From contig NZ_LMBW01000004.1 of NCBI RefSeq assembly GCF_001439915.1, forward strand, positions 239,345 through 303,344: a stretch of 64,000 nt of DNA, in the 5' to 3' direction. Positions 1-8,371 of this stretch are shown piece by piece; within the stretch, counting starts at the first letter, position 1, and each line of letters begins with the position of its first letter. The notes beneath the pieces were generated by a model. That model was not told the origin of the DNA and ran no database searches. It was given only the letters and a program-made list of their open reading frames with translations. Source of the stretch: Fredinandcohnia humi (GTDB lineage: Bacteria > Bacillota > Bacilli > Bacillales > Bacillaceae_L). The position numbers and the translations under genes are program-made.

Positions 1-19
1 GGCGCCTGGATCTAGACAA
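1..19 (-). repeat. Family A element, end fragment (A0)
   Basis: The first bases read GGCGCC then a TCTAGACAA end. This is how reverse-oriented family A elements elsewhere in the window finish (for example 57879-57885 and 59903-59909). The rest of the element lies outside the window. Confidence 0.5.
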
Positions 20-28
20 AAATTGCAT

Positions 29-54
29 AAAAAAACCAGCTTAATGTTAAGCTG
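29..54 (-). terminator. Terminator of the sensor operon
   Basis: The inverted repeat CAGCTTA / TAAGCTG (37-54) is followed, read leftward, by a run of T residues. It lies just past the stop codon of the response regulator gene ending at 64. Confidence 0.75.
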
Positions 55-63
55 ATTTTAAGG

Positions 64-897
64 TTATTTCAATGTAATACTTCGATATTCTGATGGTGAC
101 ATACCCGTGTATTTTTTAAACACCCGGCTAAAATAATTCGGGTCCTTGTAGCCAATGGAGAAGCAGATTTCTTTTAAGCTTTTACTCGGGTCATCCATTT
201 CTTTTTTTGCATGATTGACTCTTACTGTTGTGACATAGTCAATGAAGGTGACACCCGTTTTTTCTTTAAAAAGTTTACTGAAATGATAGGGACTAAGCTC
301 TACATATTCGGCTACTTCCTCGAGAGTGAGAGATTCATAGTAACGCAAATCAATATATTTTTTGGCTTTTGTTAGCACCCCATTGATTTGATTGCTTTTC
401 CATAGTTCAGTTGAATGCGAATGATCCTCACTGATTGATGTGAATCCTTCCTTTTGAGCGAGGGCCAGTAATTCCTTCATTCGGTTTTTGAGATCAGTTT
501 GTGCTTCGACCTGTTGCCTGTCTTCCTCAATCTCCACTTTCACTCTGCCAATTGCGGCTAAAATATCTTCTTTACGACTAGGTTTTAAAATGTATTCCTT
601 CACCCCTTGCTGCATCACTTCTTTTGCATATTCAAAGGTATTAAAGGCGGATACCATGATGAATTTAATGTCAGGGTGTAATTGTTTAATTTGCCTAACA
701 GCTTCAACTCCATCAATCCCGGGCATTTTAATGTCCATGAGCATCAAGTCTGGCTGAAGCTGTGTAGCCTTTTCGATGGCAACTCTACCGTTTGGAGCCT
801 CACCGATGACTTCAACGTCTGTACATTCCGTCTTAATAATTTTTGTAATAGCTTTCCGTTCAAATAATTCGTCATCGACAATAATTAATTTAATCAT
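64..897 (-). CDS. YesN-type response regulator, AraC family
   Basis: Cytoplasmic two-component response regulator of 277 residues. The N-terminal receiver domain has the acidic pair D8-D9, the phosphoacceptor D55 (in LMLMDIKMPG) and a conserved lysine near residue 105. A linker follows, then a C-terminal AraC double helix-turn-helix (about 175-277) ending in the family signature GYKDPNYFSRVFKKYTGMSPSEYR. The gene overlaps the upstream kinase gene by 8 bp and is the last gene of a three-gene leftward operon. It is expected to activate a sugar uptake or catabolic operon once phosphorylated by the kinase. Its targets are not in this window, so the sugar is unknown. Confidence 0.93.
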   Translation of the reverse strand: MIKLIIVDDELFERKAITKIIKTECTDVEVIGEAPNGRVAIEKATQLQPDLMLMDIKMPGIDGVEAVRQIKQLHPDIKFIMVSAFNTFEYAKEVMQQGVKEYILKPSRKEDILAAIGRVKVEIEEDRQQVEAQTDLKNRMKELLALAQKEGFTSISEDHSHSTELWKSNQINGVLTKAKKYIDLRYYESLTLEEVAEYVELSPYHFSKLFKEKTGVTFIDYVTTVRVNHAKKEMDDPSKSLKEICFSIGYKDPNYFSRVFKKYTGMSPSEYRSITLK

Positions 898-2359
898 GAT
901 CAGTCACCTCTTCATTATCATAAGGAAGCAAAAGTCGAAATGTGGTTCCACTATCTTTTGTTGACTCAATTTCCACAATGTCAGTTCGTTTATAAAAAAG
1001 CTGAAGTCTTTGAATGACATTTTTTACCCCAATCCCAGTTGAATGACCGGTTGATTTTTCAAGTTGGACAATATCTTCATCCGAAGTTCCTTCAGCAATC
1101 TGTCTAAGCTTGGTTAGCGTACTCTCATCCATCCCGACACCATTATCCGAAATCTCCACACATATCCGATCAGACGCCCGAAAAACCATTAGCTTGATGA
1201 CTCCACCATCCTCTTTTGATTCAATCCCATGAATAAATGCATTTTCGATGATTGGCTGGAGGGAGAGCGATGGTATTTCGATGTTCAAGCAATCGGGGTC
1301 AACCTCCGTTTTAAAATCAATCCGTTCTCCAAATCGAGTACGTTGAATATAAAAATACTCTTTTACAATCTTGACCTCATTTAAGAGAGTCGAGGATTTA
1401 TGTAAATTCCCTAAATTATAACGAAGCAAAGCGGCAATCGCCTCGATTAGCCGGGAGGTGTTTTGGGCCTCTTCTAAGTAGGCCATCTTTGAAACCGTAT
1501 TTAGTGTATTGAACAGGAAGTGAGGATTGATTTGGTTTTGAAGGCTTTTTAATTCCAATTCCTTCAGGAGTGTATCGAGCTCTGATTGTTGCTTGATTTC
1601 GCTTACCAATTGACGAATATTAAGCCTCATTTGATTAAAAGTGTTTGTTAATAGTTTTAACTCATCTTTTGTTGTCACCTTGATTTCATCACCAGAAAAG
1701 TTTCCTTCTGAGATTTCAGTGGCTGCCTCGGATAATTGGCGAATTGGTTTTGTAATTCCGCCTGATAACCACATGGCAAGAAGCAAACTCAACAAAAGTG
1801 TTGAACCAAACAGTGACATCCCCATTAAAGTAAAATAGCGGTTTTGCTTTTCAATTTCATCATAAAATAATTGATAATCGGTTAGTTCGTTATTGACTAA
1901 TGACAATGTTGTTTCCTGAATAAAGCCTGCAAATTTTGTAGCCTCATTGAGGTGTGAGGAGTACCAATTAATCTCTTTATTCTGGAAAGTACCAATCGTT
2001 AAATCGGTAGCCTCAATGTAACTACTTATCATATTTTTATAATTCGATAGAGTAATGGCGTTATTTTCATTGGAAAGCTCTTTAATCAATTGCCCCTGAT
2101 AGGTTAATAGCTGTTTTCTAGCACGAAAATACTCTTTGAGAAAGGAGTCTTCTTCTTCAATGATATAAGATTGCAATTTTTCATTAACGAGATTAACTTG
2201 TTGCGAAATATCATTCAACAAAAGAAATTTTTCAAAGCTATCATCATACTCTGAAACGATTTTCTCACTGCTTTTATAAAACAAAAAGGCAACAGCATTC
2301 AAAATAATAAAGATAATCATAAAATAAAGAAGTAATTTCGTCCGAATTCGAATAATCAT
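890..2359 (-). CDS. YesM/LytS-type sensor histidine kinase
   Basis: Membrane sensor kinase of 489 residues. It has TM1 at about 11-27, an extracytoplasmic helical region (30-175), TM2 at about 177-197, a HAMP linker (198-250), then the His_kinase domain with the motif NQINPHFLFNTLN around H280. The HATPase_c domain carries an N box (PIIENAFIHG) and a G box (DNGVGM). This is the architecture of the YesM family, which phosphorylates YesN-type regulators. It overlaps the binding-protein gene by 4 bp and the regulator gene by 8 bp, so the three are probably translationally coupled. The sensing region is small, which fits signal input from the adjacent sugar-binding protein rather than direct ligand binding. 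Confidence 0.93.
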   Translation of the reverse strand: MIIRIRTKLLLYFMIIFIILNAVAFLFYKSSEKIVSEYDDSFEKFLLLNDISQQVNLVNEKLQSYIIEEEDSFLKEYFRARKQLLTYQGQLIKELSNENNAITLSNYKNMISSYIEATDLTIGTFQNKEINWYSSHLNEATKFAGFIQETTLSLVNNELTDYQLFYDEIEKQNRYFTLMGMSLFGSTLLLSLLLAMWLSGGITKPIRQLSEAATEISEGNFSGDEIKVTTKDELKLLTNTFNQMRLNIRQLVSEIKQQSELDTLLKELELKSLQNQINPHFLFNTLNTVSKMAYLEEAQNTSRLIEAIAALLRYNLGNLHKSSTLLNEVKIVKEYFYIQRTRFGERIDFKTEVDPDCLNIEIPSLSLQPIIENAFIHGIESKEDGGVIKLMVFRASDRICVEISDNGVGMDESTLTKLRQIAEGTSDEDIVQLEKSTGHSTGIGVKNVIQRLQLFYKRTDIVEIESTKDSGTTFRLLLPYDNEEVTDHD

Positions 2360-3390
2360 GATGGGTCCATCCTTATTATGCTCTTTGAATCAAGTGGCAA
2401 GTCTGAAGCCCGAATAATCCTGGTCTCTGTATGTACCGTATTAGGAACGCTTCGTCCCTCGATTAAGTCAATCATCATTTGGACGGCTCGATATCCCATT
2501 TTATAAGGCTCTTGCATGACAGAAACGTCTATCGTGCCTTTTTTCATATAGTGAATAGTATCCTCGATGGTATCAAACGCAAGAATATAGATTTGGTCTT
2601 GTTTTTGATAATGTTCAACAACCTGCGCAATTCCGATGCCATCTAATGCGCTTGTTCCATAAAATGCCGTAACTTCTGGATGTTCTTTAAGGATTTTGTT
2701 TGCCGCCTCCGCAGCGCGAGCCCTTGTAATATTTGACTCTTCAATGGTGATGATATTAATCCCCTTGGCGTGCTGTGTCGCATCCTTAAAGCCTTGAACA
2801 CGAAGCTGCTGGTGAGAAGCGTAGAAATTTCCAGTAATAATCGCGACATTTGCTTTCCCGCCCGTATCTTCAATCAAAGCCTGACCCGCGATAAAGCCAG
2901 AATAGTAATTATCCGTACCAACATAGGACAATCGTTTACTTGTTGCTGCATCCGTATCAACGGTAATCACCGGGATCCCCTTTTCGACAATCTGGTTAAT
3001 CAGTGGGGTAAATTGTTCTTCCTGAAGACCTTGTGTTAAAATGCCATCCACCCTTGAGGCAGCGGACATTTCGAGTGTTTTAATATGTTCTTCCGTATTT
3101 GCTTGTATTGGACCGATATATTCCAGAACGACATTTAGATCCTTGGCTGCTTTTTTCGCTCCATTTTCAACAAGACGCCAATAATCATTATCAAGCTCCT
3201 CTGGAACGAGCACGAAATGATAGCGAGGCGCTTCGTTTGCTGCAGTTTCAGCTTTGTGACCAAAATGGAAAATTTGATAGGCATAATAACACGTAAGAGA
3301 AAAGGTAATGAGGAATAACAACATTCCAGTGCCATATAGGAATTTTGAAATAAAATCCACCTCCACATTGAAAGCGTTTGTATATCTCAT
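2356..3390 (-). CDS. Membrane-anchored sugar-binding protein of a three-component sensor (XylFII-like)
   Basis: Periplasmic-binding-protein type 1 fold (Peripla_BP_4, RbsB-like) of up to 344 residues. It is held by one N-terminal membrane helix (about 20-42) and has no lipobox. It is the first gene of an operon with a YesM-type kinase and a YesN-type regulator, and no ABC permease or ATPase is adjacent. Its likely job is therefore sensing, as with the XylFII-LytS-YesN system of clostridia, not transport. The start is uncertain. The ATG at 3390 has no visible ribosome binding site, whereas a strong GGAGGTGG (3357-3364) lies 8 nt before an in-frame ATT (3349-3351). The ligand is unknown. Confidence 0.8.
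   Translation of the reverse strand: MRYTNAFNVEVDFISKFLYGTGMLLFLITFSLTCYYAYQIFHFGHKAETAANEAPRYHFVLVPEELDNDYWRLVENGAKKAAKDLNVVLEYIGPIQANTEEHIKTLEMSAASRVDGILTQGLQEEQFTPLINQIVEKGIPVITVDTDAATSKRLSYVGTDNYYSGFIAGQALIEDTGGKANVAIITGNFYASHQQLRVQGFKDATQHAKGINIITIEESNITRARAAEAANKILKEHPEVTAFYGTSALDGIGIAQVVEHYQKQDQIYILAFDTIEDTIHYMKKGTIDVSVMQEPYKMGYRAVQMMIDLIEGRSVPNTVHTETRIIRASDLPLDSKSIIRMDPS
3369..3382. promoter_or_regulatory. Possible catabolite-responsive element (cre)
   Basis: TGAAAGCGTTTGTA matches the cre consensus TGWAANCGNTNWCA at 12 of 14 positions. It lies at the 5' end of the sensor operon, where CcpA repression would suit a sugar-sensing system. The match is a visual comparison only. Confidence 0.45.
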
Positions 3391-3436
3391 TTTAGCGATA
3401 ATTGATTAGGGTGTATATGAATTTTTTGGTAAAAAG

Positions 3437-3468
3437 AAAAACTGCCCTTCTAAATTTGGGCAGTTTTA
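3437..3468 (-). terminator. Terminator after the small spore-region genes
   Basis: The hairpin ACTGCCC / GGGCAGT is followed leftward by a T-rich tract. It separates the 45-residue ORF from the sensor operon. Confidence 0.75.
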
Positions 3469-3474
3469 CGATTA

Positions 3475-3612
3475 TTAATCTTTTTCTCCTATTTCATTTC
3501 CAGTCGTATACTCATAGCTTGCTTCATAGCCAGATTCCCTTGCTTTCGGTCCTTTAGTGACCTTGTATTGGCTGTGATTGGATTGGCCAACACGGTTATT
3601 CTTTTTAGCCAA
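3475..3612 (-). CDS. Small hydrophilic protein, 45 residues, unknown function
   Basis: A TTG start is preceded by a perfect AAGGAGG at 8 nt spacing (3621-3627), and the gene is followed by a good terminator. The product is short and polar (starts MAKKNNRVGQSNHSQYKVTK) and rich in Lys, Gly, Tyr and Glu. It lies 14 bp downstream of an alpha/beta SASP gene on the same strand, so it may be cotranscribed and made in the forespore. It is not a recognisable SASP and I cannot name its family. Confidence 0.7.
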   Translation of the reverse strand: MAKKNNRVGQSNHSQYKVTKGPKARESGYEASYEYTTGNEIGEKD

Positions 3613-3626
3613 TTAGAATGCCTCCT

Positions 3627-3905
3627 TTACTGGCGCTTGTTTAAGTTTTCCTGGGCCATGCGGATCATTTCTTTGACCATATTGCCCCCGATGTTTCCGC
3701 CTACTTTGCCGGCCTGTTTGGATGTAAGGTTGCCATTGTAATCATCGTTTAACGGAATCCCTAGGTCCCTTGCGACCTCATATTTTACACTGTCAGGATT
3801 TGCGGGATCTGTTTTGTACCCCTGCTTTCTCATCACGCTAGCTTTTAGTTGATCAAGTTCTTCCCTTGCCCCTGGTACAAGTGGTCTACGTTTTCCTCGA
3901 GCCAT
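3627..3905 (-). CDS. Alpha/beta-type small acid-soluble spore protein
   Basis: This 92-residue protein belongs to the family that coats DNA in the dormant spore core. The hallmarks are a KYEVARDLGI segment around the expected GPR protease cleavage region and a second block, KVGGNIGGNMVKEMIRMAQ, typical of the DNA-binding C-terminal helix. It is longer than the usual 60-75 residues, with a basic N-terminus (MARGKRRPLVPG) and extra residues before the core. The start is the internal ATG at 3905, because AAAGGAGAG lies 7 nt before it; an upstream in-frame ATG at 3923 has no such site. The gene presumably depends on a sigma-G promoter, which I did not locate. Confidence 0.88.
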   Translation of the reverse strand: MARGKRRPLVPGAREELDQLKASVMRKQGYKTDPANPDSVKYEVARDLGIPLNDDYNGNLTSKQAGKVGGNIGGNMVKEMIRMAQENLNKRQ

Positions 3906-4028
3906 TTTGAACTCTCCTTTCATGTTTCATTTTTATTAGTATTTCCAAGTATAAAAACATAAGTTTCGGTAAAACTTGGTAGTAACAACATTTTTTTAAA
4001 ATATTTACGGAAATTTAGTTTGAAATGC

Positions 4029-4057
4029 TTGTTTTTTGGCTAATCTAGTGATGTAAT
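4029..4057 (+). promoter_or_regulatory. Candidate sigma-A promoter of the HU gene
   Basis: TTGTTT (4029-4034) and TGTAAT (4052-4057) are separated by 17 bp, about 105 bp ahead of the HU start codon. Confidence 0.45.
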
Positions 4058-4162
4058 AGCTTATACGTAAGTTTAATAGGATGAATTTAGCCGAAAATCT
4101 TGCGAACCTATGAAAAAAGTGGTAAAAAGAATATGTGCTTATTTGGAGAGGAGAATTGAACA

Positions 4163-4441
4163 ATGAACAAAACAGAACTAATCAGTGCAGTTGCAGAAAG
4201 TTCAGAACTATCTAAAAAGGATGCAACAAAAGCTGTTGACGCAGTATTTGAAGCTGTTCAAAATGCATTAAGTAGCGGAGATAAAGTACAATTAATCGGA
4301 TTCGGTAACTTCGAAGTTCGTGAGCGTGCAGCTCGTAAAGGCCGCAACCCACAAACTGGTGAAGAAATCGAAATCGCAGCAAGCAAAGTACCTGCATTCA
4401 AACCAGGCAAAGCTCTTAAAGACGCAGTTGCTGGTAAATAA
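4163..4441 (+). CDS. hupA: HU-family DNA-binding protein
   Basis: 92-residue histone-like nucleoid protein that binds and bends DNA as a dimer. The complete family pattern is visible: [12 protein letters not shown] at the start, [21 protein letters not shown] (the DNA-clasping beta arm) and the end [11 protein letters not shown]. It equals the size of B. subtilis HBsu (hbs). It is a single gene with its own promoter and terminator. In B. subtilis hbs lies beside mtrA, so either the location differs or this is a second HU paralogue. Confidence 0.96.
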   Translation: MNKTELISAVAESSELSKKDATKAVDAVFEAVQNALSSGDKVQLIGFGNFEVRERAARKGRNPQTGEEIEIAASKVPAFKPGKALKDAVAGK

Positions 4442-4463
4442 TTTTACATAATTCCTGCGTAAA

Positions 4464-4495
4464 TGCCCCTCAGAGACGAGTCTCGAGGGGTTTTT
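4464..4495 (+). terminator. Terminator of the HU gene
   Basis: Stem CCCCTC (4466-4471) / GAGGGG (4485-4490), then five T residues. Confidence 0.85.
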
Positions 4496-4612
4496 CTGTG
4501 CCTTTTAGATTTGTTCCCTATACAAATTGCTAGATTATCAAAAATGAGAGTTTGACGCACCTCCGCCGACGTGGGAAAATAAAGGTATCGATTTTATAAA
4601 GGTAGTGAAGGG

Positions 4613-4825
4613 ATGCAGAAGAAAGTCAATTGCTTAAGATGCAAACATTTTTACACCACATGGGATCCGAAATTTCCTCGTGGATGTCGCGCGTTCAATT
4701 TTAAGACGCAGGCGATGCCTTCGGTTACTGTGTTTAGGTCCTCCGGGGCAGATTGTATGAAGTTTGAAGAAAAGCAACTAAAAACTAAGCAGAAACCTTC
4801 CTGCAACGTAGATATCCGGGCATAG
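4613..4825 (+). CDS. Small four-cysteine protein, unknown function
   Basis: 70 residues with cysteines at 7, 10, 25 and 48 in the pattern CLRC...RGC...ADC. This suggests a small metal (zinc) site. The middle PKFPRGCRAF is typical of a short Bacillus family of unknown role that I recall sometimes being labelled uracil-DNA glycosylase. No glycosylase domain is present. It is followed 12 bp later by the YwdI-like gene, which in B. subtilis sits beside ung; that neighbourhood may explain the label. The start has a modest AAAGGTAG site 8 nt upstream. Confidence 0.72.
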   Translation: MQKKVNCLRCKHFYTTWDPKFPRGCRAFNFKTQAMPSVTVFRSSGADCMKFEEKQLKTKQKPSCNVDIRA

Positions 4826-4837
4826 GAGTTGAAATTT

Positions 4838-5125
4838 GTGAATATATCATTAGGTAAGATCTTAGATAAAATGCAGCAGGAATTGCAGTCTGCGAAGAGT
4901 GAAGCGAGTGAACAAAAGGTGAGAGAGCGGTTAATGGCGATTCGGACTTTATGTGACCTTGTTTTGGATGAGGCTCCAACTGAAGTGAGACGCGTCGAGG
5001 CTGTGCCAGTGCAGCAAATGCAACTGGCTGTGCAGCCAATTCAGGCAATGCAACCAACAACGATTCAAAACACAGCGAAATTAAAAGAAGACGATGCAAA
5101 CGGAGACTCTCTATTTGATTTTTAA
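4838..5125 (+). CDS. ywdI: YwdI-like protein
   Basis: 95-residue cytoplasmic protein of unknown function. It has a helical N-terminal half (residues 1-50, possible coiled coil), a Gln-rich and hydrophobic linker with VQQMQLAVQPIQAMQP, and the conserved acidic tail DDANGDSLFDF found in the YwdI family. The GTG at 4838 is preferred over the TTG at 4829 because AGGAG (4824-4828) is 9 nt upstream of the GTG and touches the TTG. In B. subtilis ywdI lies near ung and ywdK; ywdK is also nearby here, but ung is not. Confidence 0.78.
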   Translation: MNISLGKILDKMQQELQSAKSEASEQKVRERLMAIRTLCDLVLDEAPTEVRRVEAVPVQQMQLAVQPIQAMQPTTIQNTAKLKEDDANGDSLFDF

Positions 5126-5156
5126 GTGGAGTATCTCTTTTTTTGTCGTGTTATTT

Positions 5157-5242
5157 TGGTTTGGACCGATATATTGAAAGTTTGGGTCGATATCTGGCTG
5201 TAATCGACCGATATATATGGAAAAAGGGTCGATATCCTTTAA
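5157..5242. repeat. Tandem array R1, units of about 20-22 bp
   Basis: Four degenerate units alternate GACCGATATA and GGTCGATATC cores with A/T-rich spacers. The array lies in the convergent gap between ywdI and pxpC. Confidence 0.65.
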
Positions 5243-5261
5243 AAGTGATGTAATGCCAAAA

Positions 5262-5298
5262 TAAAAACACCCCCAATGGAAGCTAACCTTGGAGGTGT
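5262..5298 (-). terminator. Terminator of pxpBAC
   Basis: Stem ACACCCCCAA (5267-5276) / TTGGAGGTGT (5289-5298), followed leftward by a T-rich run. The stem overlaps the last codons of pxpC. Confidence 0.75.
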
Positions 5299-6218
5299 TG
5301 AAGGAAGTTTTCTCTTTTTTTATAAAGTTCATGGGCGGTTTCGATACTGCAGCGTTCAAATCGAATCATTCCGCCGGGTGGCAGCTGGGCAATTTTATAA
5401 ATATCAACCGATATAACGGTTGCGATTCGGGGGTATCCTCCAGTTGTTTGTCGATCGGCTAATAAGATGATGGGTTCGCCATTACTTGGCACCTGAATGC
5501 CACCGAGCGGGATAGCGTCGGATGCAATTTCGGTCTTGTCTATATGCTGTAAAGGAATTGCCCCTTTTAATCTGTAGCCCATTCGGTCCCCTTGGACAGC
5601 CCTGAAATAATCTGAGAAAAATTGCTCGATAGCATCATTTGTAAAATGATCTTCATGGGGTCCCGCAATGGCACGTACTGTTACTTCTTTTCTGAACCTA
5701 GGAATTAGGTGGCGCGCGAGCCCTGTATTTTTTCGAAAGGTACTATTAGTTCCGTAAAGAATATCTCCATCTTTGATTTCTGTTCCAAGCTTTGCCTTCG
5801 CATAAAAAGACTTACTTCCGAGTACTTCCTCAGCCTCAAAACCACCAGCAACCGCTAAGTATGCGCGTGTACCTGTGACGGGTTTGCCAAACCGAATCAT
5901 ATCGCCTTTTTTCACGACAAAGGATTTCCATAGTGGGGCTTTGTTTCCGTTCACAGTCATGCTTAAGTCAGCACCGCAAACAGCAATAGAAATCGTGTCT
6001 ACCTCTACTCTTAATGTTGGTCCAAGCATGGTGATTTCGAGTACTGCCTCCCCCCTTGGATTGCCGACAAGGATATTCGCAAGCTGGCTTGAAAATGAAT
6101 CCATCGCGCCACTTGTGACGACTCCAAATTGCTGGTAGCCATAGCGACCTAAGTCCTGAAATGTGGTATAGAGCCCTTTTTTAAGGACGGTAAAAAGTGG
6201 TTGTCCCATTTTGATCAC
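5283..6218 (-). CDS. pxpC: 5-oxoprolinase subunit PxpC (biotin-dependent carboxyltransferase domain family)
   Basis: Cytoplasmic subunit of the PxpABC complex that hydrolyses 5-oxoproline to glutamate with ATP. 311 residues of the AHS2/KipA family, with [23 protein letters not shown] at the N-terminus, [12 protein letters not shown], and [28 protein letters not shown] near residues 240-270. It is last in a pxpB-pxpA-pxpC operon. Its GTG start at 6218 overlaps the pxpA stop (GTGA) with AAGG 7 nt upstream. An in-frame ATG at 6209 behind AGGTG is an alternative. Confidence 0.93.
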   Translation of the reverse strand: MIKMGQPLFTVLKKGLYTTFQDLGRYGYQQFGVVTSGAMDSFSSQLANILVGNPRGEAVLEITMLGPTLRVEVDTISIAVCGADLSMTVNGNKAPLWKSFVVKKGDMIRFGKPVTGTRAYLAVAGGFEAEEVLGSKSFYAKAKLGTEIKDGDILYGTNSTFRKNTGLARHLIPRFRKEVTVRAIAGPHEDHFTNDAIEQFFSDYFRAVQGDRMGYRLKGAIPLQHIDKTEIASDAIPLGGIQVPSNGEPIILLADRQTTGGYPRIATVISVDIYKIAQLPPGGMIRFERCSIETAHELYKKRENFLQHLQG

Positions 6219-6973
6219 CTGATTGCCTTAATGGTAATGCCTTCTTTGGTTAGTGCATGACGTAAATCTTTTACAAATTCTAGAGCATGAATGTTGTCAC
6301 CATGAACGCAAATCGAGTCCGCTTTGATGGGGATGACTTCGCCAGTAATCGTTTGGACAGTTTGCTCTTTCACCATTTGCAGGACTTGCTTGATGGCGGC
6401 GTTGCTGTCATGAATAACTGCGTTTGGCTGAGTCCTTGGCGTTAAGGTTCCGTCGGGTTGATAGGTTCGGTCAGCAAACACTTCAGAGACGGTTTTAAGG
6501 CCCTGTGCCGCCCCAGCCGCTATCAGCTTGCTGCCAGCAAGTCCGTATAGTGCCAGTTCTGGGTCAAAATTTGCGATGGCCCTTGCGATAGCCTCTGCTA
6601 GACTTGTGTCGACCGCAGCCATGTTATATAGGGCACCGTGTGGCTTTACGTGAGTGAGCTTAACATCATGCGGTTGGCAAAAGGCAGAAAGAGCGCCGAT
6701 TTGATAGAGAACGAGATCATAGACGTCAGAAGCCGAAACAGCCATGGCTCTCCTGCCGAACCCGACAAGGTCCTGGAATCCCGGGTGAGCCCCGATGGCA
6801 ACGCCATATTTTTTCGCAAGCAGGACGGTTTGATTCATCACATGGGGGTCGCCAGCGTGAAATCCGCAAGCAATGTTGGCACTCGAAATATGTGGTAAAA
6901 CCTGCTCGTCATTGCCAATTTTATAGGCGCCAAAGCTTTCTCCTAAATCACAATTTAGATCAATTGTTTTCAA
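6215..6973 (-). CDS. pxpA: 5-oxoprolinase subunit PxpA (LamB/YcsF family)
   Basis: 252-residue member of the LamB/YcsF family. Signatures are [12 protein letters not shown] at the N-terminus, [13 protein letters not shown] around residue 35, [10 protein letters not shown] near 110 and DSICVHGDN near 225. Together with PxpB and PxpC it opens the 5-oxoproline ring, clearing a damage product of glutamine and glutathione metabolism. The gene overlaps pxpB by 14 bp and pxpC by 4 bp, supporting one cotranscribed unit. Confidence 0.95.
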   Translation of the reverse strand: MKTIDLNCDLGESFGAYKIGNDEQVLPHISSANIACGFHAGDPHVMNQTVLLAKKYGVAIGAHPGFQDLVGFGRRAMAVSASDVYDLVLYQIGALSAFCQPHDVKLTHVKPHGALYNMAAVDTSLAEAIARAIANFDPELALYGLAGSKLIAAGAAQGLKTVSEVFADRTYQPDGTLTPRTQPNAVIHDSNAAIKQVLQMVKEQTVQTITGEVIPIKADSICVHGDNIHALEFVKDLRHALTKEGITIKAIR

Positions 6974-7682
6974 TGTTTTTCACCTCGACCTTGTATAAAT
7001 CTTCTTTTACTAGACTCTCAATCTCCTTGTATTCACCAGCCGATATTGGCATAAAACGTAGAAAGTCCCCTGCTTGTAACAAAAATGGATCTTTCTTTTC
7101 AGGATCAAATAAGGATACCGGGGTTCTCCCGATGAGATTCCACCCTCCCGGTGACTCGAGCGGGTAAATTCCTGTTTGGTCACCGCCGATGCCCACTGCC
7201 CCTTTGGGAACTTTTAGTCTGGGATTGGAAAGACGTGGTGTGGCAAGCCTCTTTGGAAGCCCTTTTAAATAAGGGAAGCCCGGTAAAAATCCAATCATAT
7301 AAATGAGATAGTCGACACTGCTATGTATGGAAATGACCTCTTCGGTTGATAGCCCAGACCTGAGCGCCACATTCTCAAGGTCTTCGCCATCGTAACAGGT
7401 TGGAATCAGGACTACCTTTTTAGGTGAATCTGTAGCCTCTATAGAAATATTAATACAAATCTCAGAAACCTGCTTAGACAGATTTTTAAAAGATGTGAGA
7501 ATGGGATTATAGTAAACGGTGATTGATTGAAAGGCGGGGACAAGTTCAACGACCCCTTGTATATTCATTTTTTCAATTTGTTTGGTAGTTTGCTGGATTT
7601 GGCGCTGTAAGGTCCCGGATGCGTGCTCCTTAAAGAAAATCTGCAAGGCCATATCTCCAACCGGTAAAATCGTATAGTCCAT
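6960..7682 (-). CDS. pxpB: 5-oxoprolinase subunit PxpB (KipI family)
   Basis: 240-residue AHS1/KipI-family protein, first gene of the pxpBAC operon. It carries [17 protein letters not shown] at the N-terminus and [17 protein letters not shown] with [18 protein letters not shown] in the C-terminal half, which are conserved in PxpB. KipI of B. subtilis also inhibits the sporulation kinase KinA; whether this copy does so cannot be read from sequence. The start codon has AAGGGGG 7 nt upstream. The operon lacks the kipR and ycsG neighbours seen in B. subtilis. Confidence 0.93.
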   Translation of the reverse strand: MDYTILPVGDMALQIFFKEHASGTLQRQIQQTTKQIEKMNIQGVVELVPAFQSITVYYNPILTSFKNLSKQVSEICINISIEATDSPKKVVLIPTCYDGEDLENVALRSGLSTEEVISIHSSVDYLIYMIGFLPGFPYLKGLPKRLATPRLSNPRLKVPKGAVGIGGDQTGIYPLESPGGWNLIGRTPVSLFDPEKKDPFLLQAGDFLRFMPISAGEYKEIESLVKEDLYKVEVKNIENN

Positions 7683-7776
7683 GTTAAAACCCCCTTGTGG
7701 TATAGGTCTTACTACTATCTTATAACGAATATGGTAAAATAAAAATTGGAATTTCGAAAAAGGATGGAGAATACGA

Positions 7777-8148
7777 ATGAAACTATTTTTAATATTGGGA
7801 GCGATTAACGCGTTTTTGGCGGTTGCGCTTGGTGCGTTTGGTGCTCATGGATTAGAAGGAAAGATTGCCGAAAAGTATTTGAAAACATGGAACACTGCGG
7901 TTCAATATCAAATGTTTCATGCGATTGGCTTGTTTGTAGTGGCATTTTTAGCGGACAAGTTTTCACAAGTGAGCCTTATTACGACGGCTGGATGGAGCTT
8001 GTTCGTCGGTATTATTTTATTTTCAGGAAGCTTGTACGTTTTAAGTGTATCTGGAATTAAAATCCTTGGTGCGATCACACCACTTGGCGGTGTAGCCTTT
8101 TTACTAGGCTGGGTGTTACTGATGGTGGCTGCAGTAAAACATCTATAA
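7777..8148 (+). CDS. ywdK: DUF423 membrane protein (YwdK)
   Basis: 123-residue integral membrane protein with four predicted helices. The DUF423 pattern is clear: GAINAFLAVALGAFGAHGLEGK at the start, WNTAVQYQMFHAIGL in the middle and ILGAITPLGGVAFLLGW at the end. Function is unknown. In B. subtilis ywdK also lies next to gerQ (ywdL), as here. GGATGGAG 7 nt upstream supports the start. Confidence 0.92.
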   Translation: MKLFLILGAINAFLAVALGAFGAHGLEGKIAEKYLKTWNTAVQYQMFHAIGLFVVAFLADKFSQVSLITTAGWSLFVGIILFSGSLYVLSVSGIKILGAITPLGGVAFLLGWVLLMVAAVKHL

Positions 8149-8151
8149 TGA

Positions 8152-8330
8152 GAAAAGCTCAAGGTGCCCCAATTCAAGCTAAGGACAGGCACGTCCTGTG
8201 CCTAACGCTTGAATCCTTGCCGTCCTAGCAGAGGCGACAAGCATAAGAAAAGCGCTGACAGAAGGTGCATTTTACCTTCCGAAGCGATTAGCTTAGACCA
8301 GAGAGCCGATGGCACCTGAAGCTAGACAAC
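8152..8330 (-). repeat. Family A structured element (A1)
   Basis: Reverse-oriented family A copy in the convergent gap between ywdK and gerQ. It has the closing GGTGCC / GGCACC arm, the internal hairpin GGCAC-GTCCT-GTGCC and the characteristic TCTAGC outer end (as GCTAGA at 8321-8326). It is more diverged than the other copies. Confidence 0.7.
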
Positions 8331-8337
8331 ATTAATA

Positions 8338-8365
8338 CAAAAAGGAGTGTCCGCTGACACTCCTT
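8338..8365 (-). terminator. Terminator of cwlJ-gerQ
   Basis: Stem AAGGAGTGT / ACACTCCTT followed leftward by T residues. Confidence 0.8.
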
Positions 8366-8371
8366 ACTTGT

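Noticed and set aside
4613-4825. Uracil-DNA glycosylase label for the four-cysteine protein
   Set aside because: 70 residues with no glycosylase motifs; a full enzyme is about 225 residues.
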